A stretch of DNA of 64,000 nucleotides from Paraburkholderia adhaesiva (lineage in GTDB: Bacteria > Pseudomonadota > Gammaproteobacteria > Burkholderiales > Burkholderiaceae): positions 620,001 to 684,000 of the forward strand of contig NZ_JAJEJQ010000002.1 of NCBI RefSeq assembly GCF_021390575.1. The letters run 5' to 3'. Below the pieces are notes generated by a model. The model searched no databases, was not told the origin of the DNA, and saw only the letters and a list, made by a program, of their open reading frames with translations. Each line of letters starts with the position of its first letter. Positions within the stretch are counted from its first letter, which is position 1. The position numbers and the translations under genes were made by a program. This document shows positions 33,733-43,010 of the stretch, one piece after another.

Positions 33733-34587
33733 TCAGCTGCGCTTGAGCCGCTTCGACAAATCGGCGACGAGAATCGCCATGCGTGCGGGTTTCTCGTAGC
33801 ACGCGACGTCATAGTGACGGACGACCTGGCTGATCTCCGATTCACTGGCCTTGCCGGTCAGCAGTTCACCGGTCAGCACGAAGATCGGCGCATCGGGGTT
33901 CTCGGACGAGCGCACGCGGCGGATCGAATCGGCGGCCGTCTGTGGGCCGAAGAGCCAGTCGATCACCACGCCGTCGAATACCTGGCTCTCCAGCGCCTCG
34001 TCGAAGGCAGTAAGGCCGTAGAGTGCCTGGGCCGCGTAGCCGCTGTGTTCGAGGTAGTCGCGCAGGTTGTCGGCGGACGCGCGGTCGTCGTCGACCACGG
34101 CGATCACCGGCTTGTCGGCCTCGGCGCGGCGCGGGTAGATCTCGATCTTGTGGACTTCGTGGGCGTTCTGGTACAGCGAGCCATCGGGCCGCACGACGCG
34201 CCACTGACCCTGTTTTTCATACGCGACGAATTCGGGCCGGCTGCCCGCTTCGGCCGGCGCACCGATCCACGCGGTGCAGGGCAGTTCGGCCACGCTCACG
34301 CAGAGCAGCGCTTCCTGCGCGCTGGCGCCGAGCACGCCCGGATCGAGCAGTTGCCCGGCGAAGAGCTGGCCGACAGGCTCGCCGAACGCCTCCGCGACTC
34401 GCTTGATCTGGGTGAGCGTCCACGGGCTGTTGCCGCGCAGCTTGCGATGCCCTTGCGAGAAGCTCAGATCGAGGATCCGGCAAAGCTCGGTGGTTTGCTG
34501 GCGCTTGCCGATGCCGTGACGGTTCATCAGCTCGCGCACGCGCTCCGCGACCGTGGTCGAGTCGGTTGGGTGTGCAACGTTCGACAT
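33733..34587 (-). CDS. BetR-type helix-turn-helix response regulator
   Basis: A 284-residue regulator with reversed order: an N-terminal BetR-like HTH (about 10-70: VRELMNRHGIGKRQQTTELCRILDLSFSQGHRKLRG), a middle segment around GQWRVVRPDGSLYQNAHEVHKIEIYP, and a C-terminal receiver (IAVVDDDRASADNLRDYL, phosphoacceptor in FDGVVIDWLFG, Thr in FVLTGE, Lys in ACYEKPAR). The ATG at 34587 is preferred to one at 34650. It converges on the hybrid kinase with a 73-bp gap; kinase and regulator probably form one pathway. The SYQTSPN-like upstream extension was not used. Confidence 0.82.
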   Translation of the reverse strand: MSNVAHPTDSTTVAERVRELMNRHGIGKRQQTTELCRILDLSFSQGHRKLRGNSPWTLTQIKRVAEAFGEPVGQLFAGQLLDPGVLGASAQEALLCVSVAELPCTAWIGAPAEAGSRPEFVAYEKQGQWRVVRPDGSLYQNAHEVHKIEIYPRRAEADKPVIAVVDDDRASADNLRDYLEHSGYAAQALYGLTAFDEALESQVFDGVVIDWLFGPQTAADSIRRVRSSENPDAPIFVLTGELLTGKASESEISQVVRHYDVACYEKPARMAILVADLSKRLKRS

Positions 34588-34650
34588 GCCTTGGGGGGAT
34601 CGAAAACTCAGTGTCTGGCTGATTATGGTGTGCGGTTGAGGGCTTGTCAC

Positions 34651-35040
34651 GAGCCGAAAGTCCGCGATGCGAACAGTATTCTAATCGCATCAATTAATCA
34701 TGTTGTGACAATTTTGGGGGACGGAAAGCGGTTGCGTGAAGTTGCGTGAAGGACGGTCGGCCCGCGTGCTGGATCACAGCCGGCGGTGCATGACTGACCG
34801 GCCGGTTTAACGCACTACGACTAGAGAGCGATCAGTGGTGTTCGCGTGGCGCGCTTTCCAGACCAAGCTGCACGAACATGAACGCGTCGATTGGGAGCGG
34901 GCCAGCATCGCCGTGTTCGGCGTGCCCTGGGGAGTGTGTGGAGTGGACTGCGGAAAACTGGCCTTCGTGACGAAGCTGCTTACCGGCGGACCGCTCGCAG
35001 GGTGTCTCGCGGAAGTGACGGCCCGTATTGAAGAATCGAT
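34651..35040. other. Intergenic region without a supported gene
   Basis: About 390 bp between the BetR-type regulator's upstream side and the porin's 3' hairpin. The 34660-34720 part is AT-rich and is probably the regulator's promoter. A 101-codon open frame on the plus strand (34835-35140) has no family look and runs through the hairpin into the porin end, so I do not call it. Confidence 0.45.
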
Positions 35041-35087
35041 GGCGCCGGCACTGCCAGATGAGATTCAGTCTGGCAGTTGGCCGGCGC
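35041..35087 (-). terminator. Strong hairpin downstream of the porin gene
   Basis: GCGCCGGC plus ACTGCCAGA pairs with TCTGGCAGT plus GCCGGCGC, a 17-bp stem with a 2-base bulge and the loop TGAGATTCAG. It lies 41 bp past the porin stop. No run of T follows, so factor-independent termination is uncertain; it may protect the 3' end. Confidence 0.5.
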
Positions 35088-35127
35088 GTACTGCATGGAG
35101 TGTTGCGAGCTACACGTCGATAGAAGA

Positions 35128-36834
35128 TCAGAACTTGTAGTTCACACCCACGGAGACGGCCATCGGATGCCCGCCGGCGAAGCAGAATGGCGCGCCCTGC
35201 GAGATGGAACTGCCGTCGTGGCAATCGTAGGTCACGCTTCGCCCACCCGCGCCGAGCGCATAGTGCGCATTGGCTTCGTTGATCACGAACGCGTAGTTGG
35301 CATAGACGGACAGATACTTGTCGAACTGGTGCCGGTACAGGAACGTGAACATGTTGGCCGCGTTAGGCGGATTGGCAATTCCGATTGCGTTGGGGTCCGC
35401 GGGTGCCGTGTTGTGCTGGCCAGGGTCGCCTGGCGTGCTGCCCGCGTGCGCCCAGCCGAAGCTCGCGGAATCCTTCGGCGAGAACACCTGCGTGATCGCA
35501 AGCCAGAACCCGTTGCGGCTACGCTCGTTTTGCGCCTCCAGATAAGCAGGAATCTCCCGGCGCATCCATTCGTAGATGCCGCTGATCGTGGTGGCCGTCG
35601 AGAACGTATATTGCGCGCCGACCTTGAACGCCCATTCGTTGCCCACGTCGTTGGGATCGGTACCGTCCGCGGAAGCGAGTGCCGCGGGCGTGTTCATGAC
35701 GTCGCTGGTCCGGTTGACGTTGCGGTGCAATTCATACGCCGCGGTTACGTAGAGCGGGCCATGTGTGTACGCGATGTTCGCGCTGTATGCCGTTCCATAG
35801 CTGCCATCGTTACACGCAGCCGGGGTGCCGCCGCTACCCGGGACGTTGCCACCGGTACAGTCGGATTCGCCCATGGCCTGCGTCGAGTTATCCCATCCGC
35901 GATTCTGGCCGGGAGAAACGAGCGCATTGAACGTGAAGCCGTGGATATTCGGCGATTCATACCAGATCGCATGATCGAGGCGAGTGCCGAACTCCACGCG
36001 ATTGTCGCCCCCCGTGTTGCCCATGATGGTCGCGTAATCGCCGGGCATGCCGGAGAACGGGTTCATGCGTTGCGTCGAGTTCTTGTAGGGCGCGTCGGTC
36101 TTACCGATTTTCACCGCGCCCCACGTCGGCGACGAGAATCCGACAAAGCTGTTTCTCGATGTCAGCGCACCCTTTACGGTCGTATCCTGCGCGGAGTTCG
36201 AGTTGGCCGAGCCCGCCGTCGCCGAGACATCGAGCTGCGTTTCCAGCTGGTAGATGAACGAGAACTGGGGCGATCCGAAGTCGTGCTTTCCGCGTACGCC
36301 GATATACGACAGGTTCGACGAAACGTCAGGCATCCAGCCCATATTGCCTTGCGGGAAGACGCGGGTTCCGTCGGGACGCACGTATGAGCTTTGCAGGCCT
36401 TTGGTCGCATAGTCGACCGAGAGGTCAAGATTGCCGTAGAACTCCATGTTGCCGAGTGCGGCGAGGACCTGCTTCACACGCGGCGGCATGTCGTGGCCCC
36501 AGTCGGAGCTGCCCTGTTCGGCGGCGGCGCCCGGCGCTGCCTCAGTCGCTTGTGCGTAAGTAGTCGCGGGCAGGGCAGGTGCGGGCAACGCTTGCGCGCT
36601 CTGCATGGACGACGTTTTCTGGATTTGAGCTGTGCCCTGTGCGGTTGACCGGGACTGGTTCGCGGTCAGTTCGTCCAGCCGCTTGCTCAAGGCGGCTAGC
36701 TGCTGGCGAAGCTCCTGAATCTCCGTCTTGTTCGAGTCGGGTAAAGCCTGTGCATAAGCGAGGCCGCCGCCCCACGTTGATAAACCCGCAAGCAAAACAA
36801 TGCCTTCACCTATTAATAGGCGAGAAGATTTCAT
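35128..36834 (-). CDS. Outer-membrane porin with N-terminal coiled coil (DcaP-like)
   Basis: A 568-residue protein. Signal peptide ends at about residue 29 (LAYAQA). A short coiled coil follows (TEIQELRQQLAALSKRLDELTANQ), then a Gln/Ala/Pro linker and the beta barrel starting NMEFYGNLDLSVDYATKG. Barrel strands recur (SNLSYIGVRGKHDFGSPQF, AYSANIAYTHGPLYVTAAYEL) and it ends in VGVNYKF with a C-terminal Phe. The N-terminal coiled coil plus barrel is the DcaP/porin_4-like plan for trimeric porins that take up organic acids. The neighbours give no substrate clue. TTCATATTG-type AT-rich DNA lies upstream. Confidence 0.88.
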   Translation of the reverse strand: MKSSRLLIGEGIVLLAGLSTWGGGLAYAQALPDSNKTEIQELRQQLAALSKRLDELTANQSRSTAQGTAQIQKTSSMQSAQALPAPALPATTYAQATEAAPGAAAEQGSSDWGHDMPPRVKQVLAALGNMEFYGNLDLSVDYATKGLQSSYVRPDGTRVFPQGNMGWMPDVSSNLSYIGVRGKHDFGSPQFSFIYQLETQLDVSATAGSANSNSAQDTTVKGALTSRNSFVGFSSPTWGAVKIGKTDAPYKNSTQRMNPFSGMPGDYATIMGNTGGDNRVEFGTRLDHAIWYESPNIHGFTFNALVSPGQNRGWDNSTQAMGESDCTGGNVPGSGGTPAACNDGSYGTAYSANIAYTHGPLYVTAAYELHRNVNRTSDVMNTPAALASADGTDPNDVGNEWAFKVGAQYTFSTATTISGIYEWMRREIPAYLEAQNERSRNGFWLAITQVFSPKDSASFGWAHAGSTPGDPGQHNTAPADPNAIGIANPPNAANMFTFLYRHQFDKYLSVYANYAFVINEANAHYALGAGGRSVTYDCHDGSSISQGAPFCFAGGHPMAVSVGVNYKF

Positions 36835-37179
36835 ATTGTCTCCAACTCTATTTTTATGTCATCAGGACAACGAATCAACGTTGATGTTGGCGCAACAGAA
36901 AGCAGACAAGCCTTTGCATTACTTTCCGTTACTGGGGATTGCGGTTGCTGACTCTACGGGGATGGGGGGCGGGAGAAAATTAAATGTTTTTTATAGTAAC
37001 GATCATCAGACAGAGAAAAGCTTTCTATTAAATGCTAGTAAACATTTCAGCAATATTACTTTTTCTGACAAACCCTGTACTGCAGCCAAGCCGCTGCGCG
37101 AGATGAATCTGGCCCGGAGCGCCGCCCCGTGGGCGCTGGCCTGTTTCGTCCCGGCGCGCGCTTACGCGCGGCCGGGCCC
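36835..37179. other. AT-rich intergenic region
   Basis: About 345 bp with a strongly AT-rich core (roughly 36970-37080, including runs such as AAATTAAATG and TTTTTTATAG). It should hold the porin promoter, which reads leftward from about 36860. No gene is visible. The base composition contrast with flanking DNA is the largest in the window. Confidence 0.5.
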
Positions 37180-38136
37180 TCACGCCGGCTGCAGTCCACC
37201 CAACAATTGCCTGACGCGCGACAGATCGCGATTCATTGCTCCGGTGCCTTCAAACAACGCCGCGAGCCAGTCGATGAACACGCGTACACGCGGCGACACC
37301 TGGCGCGTCTTCACGAAGGCGACCGAAACCGGCGTCGGCAGGGGCTTCCACTGGGGCAGCACCTCGACGAGCGCACCGCTGTCGAGATACGGCTGCGCCG
37401 CGAGCAGCGGCGGCTGCACAAGGCCGAGTCCTTGCAGACCACAGGTGAGATAGGCCAGTTCGTCGGATACGTTGACGAAGCCATCCACCTTCACCTTCGT
37501 TGGGCTGCCGTCCACCTCGAAGTCGAATTCGAGCGGACGCCCCGACAGCGGCGAAAGGAAATTCACCACGGGATGCCGCGCGAGTTCGTCGAACGACGCC
37601 GGTGCGCCGTGGCGCTCCAGATAAGCCGGGCTCGCGCACGTCACGTGCTCGAGCACGCCGAGCCGCCGCGCGGCGAGACCCGAGTCGGGCAACTCGCCGA
37701 GCTGGATGCTGCAATCGACGCCTTCCCCGACGAGATCGACGTTGCGCAGGCTCACGCCAATTACGAGGTCGATCTGCGGATAGCGAGTGTGGAAGTCGTC
37801 GAGTTCGGGCAGCACGATCGCATTCGCGATCAGTCCTGGCATTTCCACGCGCAACCGGCCGGCCACGCCGCCGGGTGTTTGCCGCACGCTGGCCTCGGCA
37901 TCGTCGATGTCGGCGAGGATTCGCGCGCAGCGTTCGTAGTAGGCGGCGCCTTCGGACGTGAGCGAAAGACGCCGCGTGGTGCGCACGAGCAACTGCGTGC
38001 CAAGCAGTGCTTCGAGGTTCTGCAAAATCGTCGTCGCGCTCGCGCGCGGCATGTCGAGTGACTGAGCGGCTTTGGTGAAACTGTTGGTGTCGACGATGCG
38101 GATGAACGTGCGCATCGCCTGAAAACGGTCGATCAC
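37180..38136 (-). CDS. LysR family transcriptional regulator
   Basis: A 318-residue LTTR. The HTH is residues 1-60 (MRTFIRIVDTNSFTKAAQSLDMPRASATTILQNLE, then LLVRTTRRLSLT), followed by the two-lobed effector domain (LRVEMPGLIANAIVLPELDDF; GLGLVQPPLLAAQPYL). It resembles the DNA-interacting CrgA/PecT-like subgroup. Targets are unknown; it lies 219 bp downstream of the alcohol dehydrogenase on the same strand, and neither gene is divergent to it. Function beyond regulator is not readable. Confidence 0.9.
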   Translation of the reverse strand: MIDRFQAMRTFIRIVDTNSFTKAAQSLDMPRASATTILQNLEALLGTQLLVRTTRRLSLTSEGAAYYERCARILADIDDAEASVRQTPGGVAGRLRVEMPGLIANAIVLPELDDFHTRYPQIDLVIGVSLRNVDLVGEGVDCSIQLGELPDSGLAARRLGVLEHVTCASPAYLERHGAPASFDELARHPVVNFLSPLSGRPLEFDFEVDGSPTKVKVDGFVNVSDELAYLTCGLQGLGLVQPPLLAAQPYLDSGALVEVLPQWKPLPTPVSVAFVKTRQVSPRVRVFIDWLAALFEGTGAMNRDLSRVRQLLGGLQPA

Positions 38137-38355
38137 GGGGAAGCTCCTGTCTTTGTGCTGACTTGAGAGATCCGCAGTGCTGCGAAAAAGGGGTGAGCCG
38201 TGAAACCGCCGAAGCGGATCGCGGTGCCGGCGTCTGCGGAGAAGGGCGCGCGGCGATTGAGAGAGACGGACACTGACGCGGCGCGTCAGCGCGGTGCGGG
38301 AGGCAGATGGGCCGTCAGGAACCGACGGCCCGGCAGGTCGGGTAGCGTCGGTGTC

Positions 38356-39417
38356 TTAGCGGGCAGCGTTGCGCAGTGTGTCGATGTCGATCACGAAGCG
38401 GTATTTCACATCGCTCTTGAGCATCCGTTCGTAAGCGGTGTTGATGTCCTGCATCTTGATCATCTCGATGTCCGACGTGATGCCGTGCTGCCCGCAGAAG
38501 TCCAGCATTTCCTGCGTTTCTGCAATGCCGCCGATCAGCGAGCCCGCGAGACGCCGGCGCTTGAAAATCAGGTTGAACACCTGCGGTGACGGGTGATCGT
38601 GTTCGGGCGCGCCCACGAGGACCATCGTCCCGTCAAGCCGCAAGAGTCCGAGGAACGGGTTCAGGTCGTGCTTCGCGGCCACCGTGTTCACGATCAAATC
38701 GAAGCTGTTAGCGTGGGCATTCATCTGTTCGGAATCCTTCGAAATCACGACTTCGTCTGCGCCGAGGCGCTTGCCGTCGTCGATCTTCGAGGGCGACGTG
38801 GTGAACAGCACGACGTGCGCGCCCATTGCATGCGCGAGCTTGACGCCCATGTGGCCGAGGCCGCCGAGACCCACGATGCCGACCTTTTTGCCCGGTCCCG
38901 CGCCCCACGTGCGCAGCGGCGAGTAAGTGGTGATGCCCGCGCACAGCAGCGGCGCGACGCCGGCGAGGTCGAGATTCTCGGGCACGCGCAGCACGAAGGC
39001 CTCATCGACGACGATCTGGGTCGAGTAGCCGCCGTAGGTGACTTCGCCGTTCACGCGGTCGATGCCGTTATAGGTGCCGACGAAGCCGTTTTCGCAATAC
39101 TGTTCGAGTCCTTCGGCGCAGCTTGCACAGGTGCGGCACGAGTCGACGAGACAGCCCACGCCGACGATCTGCCCGACCTTGAAATTCGTGACACCGGAGC
39201 CCACTTCGGCCACGCGGCCGACGATCTCGTGGCCCGGCACGACCGGATAAACCGTGTTGTGCCATTCGTCGCGCGCCGTGTGCAGATCGGAATGACACAC
39301 GCCGCAGAACTGCACGTCGATGCGCACGTCGTTCTCGCGCAGTTCACGACGATGGAATTCGAACGGTACGAGCGGGGTTTCCTTGTCGCGGGCGGCATAT
39401 CCGTAAGTTGGGTACAT
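38356..39417 (-). CDS. Zinc-dependent NADP alcohol/aldehyde dehydrogenase (YahK/cinnamyl-alcohol type)
   Basis: A 353-residue cytosolic oxidoreductase of the CAD family. Catalytic zinc ligands are present: GVCHSDLH, GHEIVG and LLCAGITTYSPL. Structural-zinc cysteines are also present (CRTCASCAEGLEQYC). The NADP motif is GLGGLGHMGVKLAHAMG. It typically reduces a range of aldehydes with NADPH. It is divergent from an AraC-type regulator (224 bp), which probably controls it. Unlike the MDR at 21900, this enzyme keeps its full catalytic site. Confidence 0.92.
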   Translation of the reverse strand: MYPTYGYAARDKETPLVPFEFHRRELRENDVRIDVQFCGVCHSDLHTARDEWHNTVYPVVPGHEIVGRVAEVGSGVTNFKVGQIVGVGCLVDSCRTCASCAEGLEQYCENGFVGTYNGIDRVNGEVTYGGYSTQIVVDEAFVLRVPENLDLAGVAPLLCAGITTYSPLRTWGAGPGKKVGIVGLGGLGHMGVKLAHAMGAHVVLFTTSPSKIDDGKRLGADEVVISKDSEQMNAHANSFDLIVNTVAAKHDLNPFLGLLRLDGTMVLVGAPEHDHPSPQVFNLIFKRRRLAGSLIGGIAETQEMLDFCGQHGITSDIEMIKMQDINTAYERMLKSDVKYRFVIDIDTLRNAAR

Positions 39418-39451
39418 GTTTGCTCATCTCCTGTTCGGTTGCGTGCCGGCC

Positions 39452-39477
39452 AAACCTGCGAAACCTGCGAAACCTGG
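39452..39477. repeat. Three tandem copies of AAACCTGCG
   Basis: AAACCTGCG at 39452 and 39461, then AAACCTGG at 39470, sit 35 bp upstream of the dehydrogenase start in the divergent promoter. They could be replication slippage or iterated half-sites for the AraC-type regulator. Confidence 0.4.
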
Positions 39478-39641
39478 AATGGCGGCAAGGTTCACATCCT
39501 AAGGACCCGGCCTTACCCAGGGAATACCTGAATCTATCGAAGACTTGCCTGATTCTCCTGGCCGTCAGCACGCCCGGCCGATCGGTGCTAGATTTCAAGC
39601 CTGTTTCTCTCTATCGCCTTTCCAGACGGGGCGCATACGAC

Positions 39642-40643
39642 ATGTCACACGTCCTCAGTTCCGCTTTTCCAGGCAGCGACGAAGCGAGCCAGCCTCGCCT
39701 GAACGGCAACGAAACCCAGCGCCGCATGGCCGAGCTGCTCATGCAGCTCACGTGCCAGGACGGCCCGAATCCCTCGGCGCTCGACTGCGTGAGCCTCATG
39801 CGTGCGAGCGTCGCGCGTCCGCGCACGCCCGTCCTGTACGAGCCGAGCATCTTCATCGTCTGCCAGGGCCGCAAGCGCGGTTTTCTCGGCGACGAGGTGC
39901 ACGTCTTCGATGCGCAGCACTACCTCGTCCTCTCTGTACCGCTGCCGCTCGAATGTGAAACGGAGGCCAGCCCGGAGGAGCCGCTGCTCGGTGTTTCGAT
40001 TCGCGTCGATCTCACGATGGTCGCCGAACTGTTGATGGCGCTGAACGAGTCGCGCGGCCACACCGTTTCCGAGCCGCGCGGCATTTACGCGACGCCGCTG
40101 GACGCACCGCTTTCCGGCGCCGTGTTGCGGCTGCTCGAAGCGCTTGCAACGCCTTACGATGCGCGCATTCTCGGACCGTCGATCGTGCGCGAGATTCTGT
40201 ATCGCGTGCTGACAGGCGTGCAGGGGGACGCGATGCGCGCGGCGCTCGCGCATCAGCATCACTTTGGCCGCATCGCGAAGGCGCTGTGCCGCATCCACGC
40301 GGACTATGGCGCCGAGCTCGACGTCGATACGCTCGCGAGCGAGGCCGGTATGAGCCTTGCGGTCTTTCACGCGCACTTCAAGGCCGTGACGTCCACGTCG
40401 CCGATGCAGTACGTCAAGACTACGCGCTTGCATCACGCGCGACTGTTGATCGTGCACGAGGGGTTCAACGTGAGCGTGGCGGCGAGGCGGGTGGGCTACG
40501 AGAGCGCGTCGCAGTTCAGTCGCGAATTCAAGCGCCTGTTCGGCATGAGTCCCACCGACGAGATGCGGCGTGCGCGCGGCGAAACCGAGCCTCCGGCGCT
40601 GCGCGCGGTGCCGCCCGCTCAGCAGTATGTGACGGCGGTGTGA
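39642..40643 (+). CDS. AraC family regulator
   Basis: A 333-residue regulator from the ATG at 39642. An N-terminal AraC_N cupin-like sensor (PVLYEPSIFIVCQGRKRGFLGDEVHVFDAQHYLVLSVPLP) is followed by the double HTH (VDTLASEAGMSLAVFHAHFKAVTSTSPMQYVKTTRLHHARLL, then VSVAARRVGYESASQFSREFKRLFGMSP). An open extension to 39408 would overlap the divergent gene and is not used. AraC_N proteins in front of CAD-type dehydrogenases usually activate them under aldehyde stress; inferred here from position. Confidence 0.9.
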   Translation: MSHVLSSAFPGSDEASQPRLNGNETQRRMAELLMQLTCQDGPNPSALDCVSLMRASVARPRTPVLYEPSIFIVCQGRKRGFLGDEVHVFDAQHYLVLSVPLPLECETEASPEEPLLGVSIRVDLTMVAELLMALNESRGHTVSEPRGIYATPLDAPLSGAVLRLLEALATPYDARILGPSIVREILYRVLTGVQGDAMRAALAHQHHFGRIAKALCRIHADYGAELDVDTLASEAGMSLAVFHAHFKAVTSTSPMQYVKTTRLHHARLLIVHEGFNVSVAARRVGYESASQFSREFKRLFGMSPTDEMRRARGETEPPALRAVPPAQQYVTAV

Positions 40644-40910
40644 CGGGCGTACGGCAAGCTGTCACTAATTCGTAGACCGAAGGGACGGCAACGCGATCAA
40701 GCCGCGCCAGCGAGTCTTGATCCTGCGCCATTTCTCTGGCGTGGCTACAGCCGACTGGCGGCATCGACCGGTCAAACGGCCGCGCAGACGTAGCGCGAGC
40801 ACCGCCGCGCTGCCTTATCATTTCATACGAGTCGTATGGAGTCGGAGTCGTTCCGCGCAGCACGCGATTGCGCTGCCTCACCGCCAGACGGGACACAGCA
40901 GGTTCGACGA

Positions 40911-42962
40911 ATGCAAACATTGATCTCGGCGCTACACGAGAATGCGGGTCTCGTGGTGAACCGGTTCTATGAGGAACTGTCGCGTTTGCCAAAGTCCCGG
41001 CGCATCCTCGAAATGCTGTCGGCAGACGAGCTCGCCCATCTGAAGGAAAAGCAGATTCAGAATCTGCTTTCGCTCGCCAACCCCCGCCTGTCCACGAAAG
41101 GCCACGCCGAGATGGCGCAGCGTATCGGGCGCATCCATGCAATCGTCGGCCTCGACAAGGAAGAACTCGCGCGCAGCCGGGGCATCCTTCAGGAAGCGCT
41201 CCACAAGCTGATCGGCAAGAAAGTGAGCGGCGACGCGCTCTCGCTCTACACGAACCGCCTCACGACGGATCTCGCGTGGCAGCTCAAGGCGTATCAGGAG
41301 CTGCAGGACTCACAGCAGGAAGTCTTGCTGCGAGTCACGCGCCTCGTGTGGGAAGCGGACAGCTACACCAATTTCATTGACGGACTGACCAAAGCGCTTT
41401 CTGGCCACGACGAGATTGCGGCCTGCGTCATCGGGCGGCCCGACGACCACGGCATCTTTCACCACGAGGCCGGAGAAGGCGGCAAGGCCGGCGCCGGTCT
41501 GGTCGATGTGTTGACCGCTCAGGGCATACCGATCAGCGTGCGCGCCGATCTTGCCAGCGGGCAGGGGGCGGTCGGGCGCGCGTGGCGCAGCGGCAACCCT
41601 GAGCGCGTGGTCAACTACCAGACTGATCAGCACGTCGAGGGATGGCGCTGCGTCACGCAGCAGCAGGGATTGCGCTCCGCGGTGGCGATTCCGCTCGCGG
41701 CGCCGGGCCAGCCGCCCATGGCGATTCTCGTGATTTTCAGCGCGCTTCCTGGCGGCTTCGTCGGCCCGCACCAGGTGGCGTTCATCGATCTGCTGCAGGC
41801 GCTGCTAGGTTGCGCCGCGATGCGCATCCAGTCCCTGGACGGCAAGAGCGAAACGGTGCCGGTCAGCGTCCGGCAACACTGGGCCGCGCTTTTGCGCGCG
41901 GGCGCGGTGCAGATGCACTATCAGCCGCTGCTGAACCTGCACACCTGGCAGGTGGGCAAAGTGGAAGCGCTCGCGCGGCTGCGCGACGGCCAGCGTATGC
42001 TCAGGCCGGACGAATTCCTTTCTGCGCTCACCTCGGATGATCTGCTCGTGCTGTACGAGTGCGGCGTCGACGAAGCGCTCGCGGACCGCAAGCGCTGGCT
42101 GATCGACGGATTCGATCTGGAAATTTCGGTCAATCTGCCGCCTGCGGCGCTCAACGATATCCGCTACTTCGAAGCGACCCGTTCCGCGCTCGCGGAACAC
42201 GGGTGTCCGCCTGCGAAACTCACGCTGGAAATCCTGGAAAACGAAGCGTTGTCGCTGAGCCAGGGACGACGCGCGCTTCTCGCGCGCTTTCGCACGCTCG
42301 GCGTGCTGCTCGCGCAGGACGATCTGGGCTCGGGCCATAGCGGACTCGCCCGGTTGCGCGAACTACCGTTCGACTGGATCAAGATCGATCGCGAAATCGC
42401 GCGGATCAGCGGGGACGGCGCGCTCGACGTGCTGCGCTTCATCTATCAGCTCGCCCACCTTGGGCACGCTCTCGGGAAACTGGTGCTGGCGGAGGGCATC
42501 GATACGCTCGACGTGCTGCGCGCACTGACGATACTCGGCGTCGATGGCGCGCAAGGCTATGTGATTGCAAAGCCAATGGAGTCTGTGCGTTTGCGCGAGT
42601 GGATGGCGAACTGGCCGGACCATTCCTTCGCGCCACAAGGCGAGAGTCTGCTGGCGCGCCTCGCGCGCTTCGTGGTGTGGGAAGAGCGCGTAGCGCTGAT
42701 TTCGGGGGTGCCTGGCGTGACGCAGCGGCTCCTCGGCACGCCTCCGGCGCGGCAGGCGTCTGATCCAGCGTCCGAAGAGTTTGTTCGCACGCTCGCCGGG
42801 TTCGACGGCATTCTGCCGGCGAGCGATGGGCGCGATGCCCTGCGCCGCGGATTACTGCGTGCCATGCTGACCGATGGCCGCAACAGCGACGCCTATCATT
42901 CGGCGGTGCGCCAGTTGATGGTCGCGGCAGCGGGGGCTACGCCGGTCGGACGAGACGGGTGA
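40911..42962 (+). CDS. Globin-coupled-sensor-like GAF-EAL protein (c-di-GMP phosphodiesterase)
   Basis: A 683-residue signalling protein. The N-terminal 150 residues look like a sensor globin (VVNRFYEELSRLPKSRRIL; RIGRIHAIVGLDKEELARSR with candidate haem His76). A GAF-like domain at about 160-325 contains QGAVGRAWRSGNP and GLRSAVAIPLAAPGQ. The EAL domain at about 345-590 keeps EALAR, VNLPP, TLEILENE, DDLGSGHSGLARL, WIKIDRE and LAEGID, so hydrolysis of c-di-GMP seems possible. A roughly 90-residue C-terminal tail follows. An oxygen or redox signal feeding c-di-GMP breakdown is the inferred role. Confidence 0.82.
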   Translation: MQTLISALHENAGLVVNRFYEELSRLPKSRRILEMLSADELAHLKEKQIQNLLSLANPRLSTKGHAEMAQRIGRIHAIVGLDKEELARSRGILQEALHKLIGKKVSGDALSLYTNRLTTDLAWQLKAYQELQDSQQEVLLRVTRLVWEADSYTNFIDGLTKALSGHDEIAACVIGRPDDHGIFHHEAGEGGKAGAGLVDVLTAQGIPISVRADLASGQGAVGRAWRSGNPERVVNYQTDQHVEGWRCVTQQQGLRSAVAIPLAAPGQPPMAILVIFSALPGGFVGPHQVAFIDLLQALLGCAAMRIQSLDGKSETVPVSVRQHWAALLRAGAVQMHYQPLLNLHTWQVGKVEALARLRDGQRMLRPDEFLSALTSDDLLVLYECGVDEALADRKRWLIDGFDLEISVNLPPAALNDIRYFEATRSALAEHGCPPAKLTLEILENEALSLSQGRRALLARFRTLGVLLAQDDLGSGHSGLARLRELPFDWIKIDREIARISGDGALDVLRFIYQLAHLGHALGKLVLAEGIDTLDVLRALTILGVDGAQGYVIAKPMESVRLREWMANWPDHSFAPQGESLLARLARFVVWEERVALISGVPGVTQRLLGTPPARQASDPASEEFVRTLAGFDGILPASDGRDALRRGLLRAMLTDGRNSDAYHSAVRQLMVAAAGATPVGRDG

Positions 42963-43010
42963 TGTTGCGGCGCGCGTGCCTCGCGCCGCAACACCCCCGC
43001 CGCAACACCG

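Noticed and set aside
34835..35140. 101-codon plus-strand frame between the BetR-type regulator and the porin
   Set aside because: It runs through the strong hairpin into the porin end and has no recognisable domain.
40528..41142. Minus-strand frame overlapping the AraC and globin-GAF-EAL genes
   Set aside because: Antisense to two confident genes, no motifs and no ribosome-binding site.
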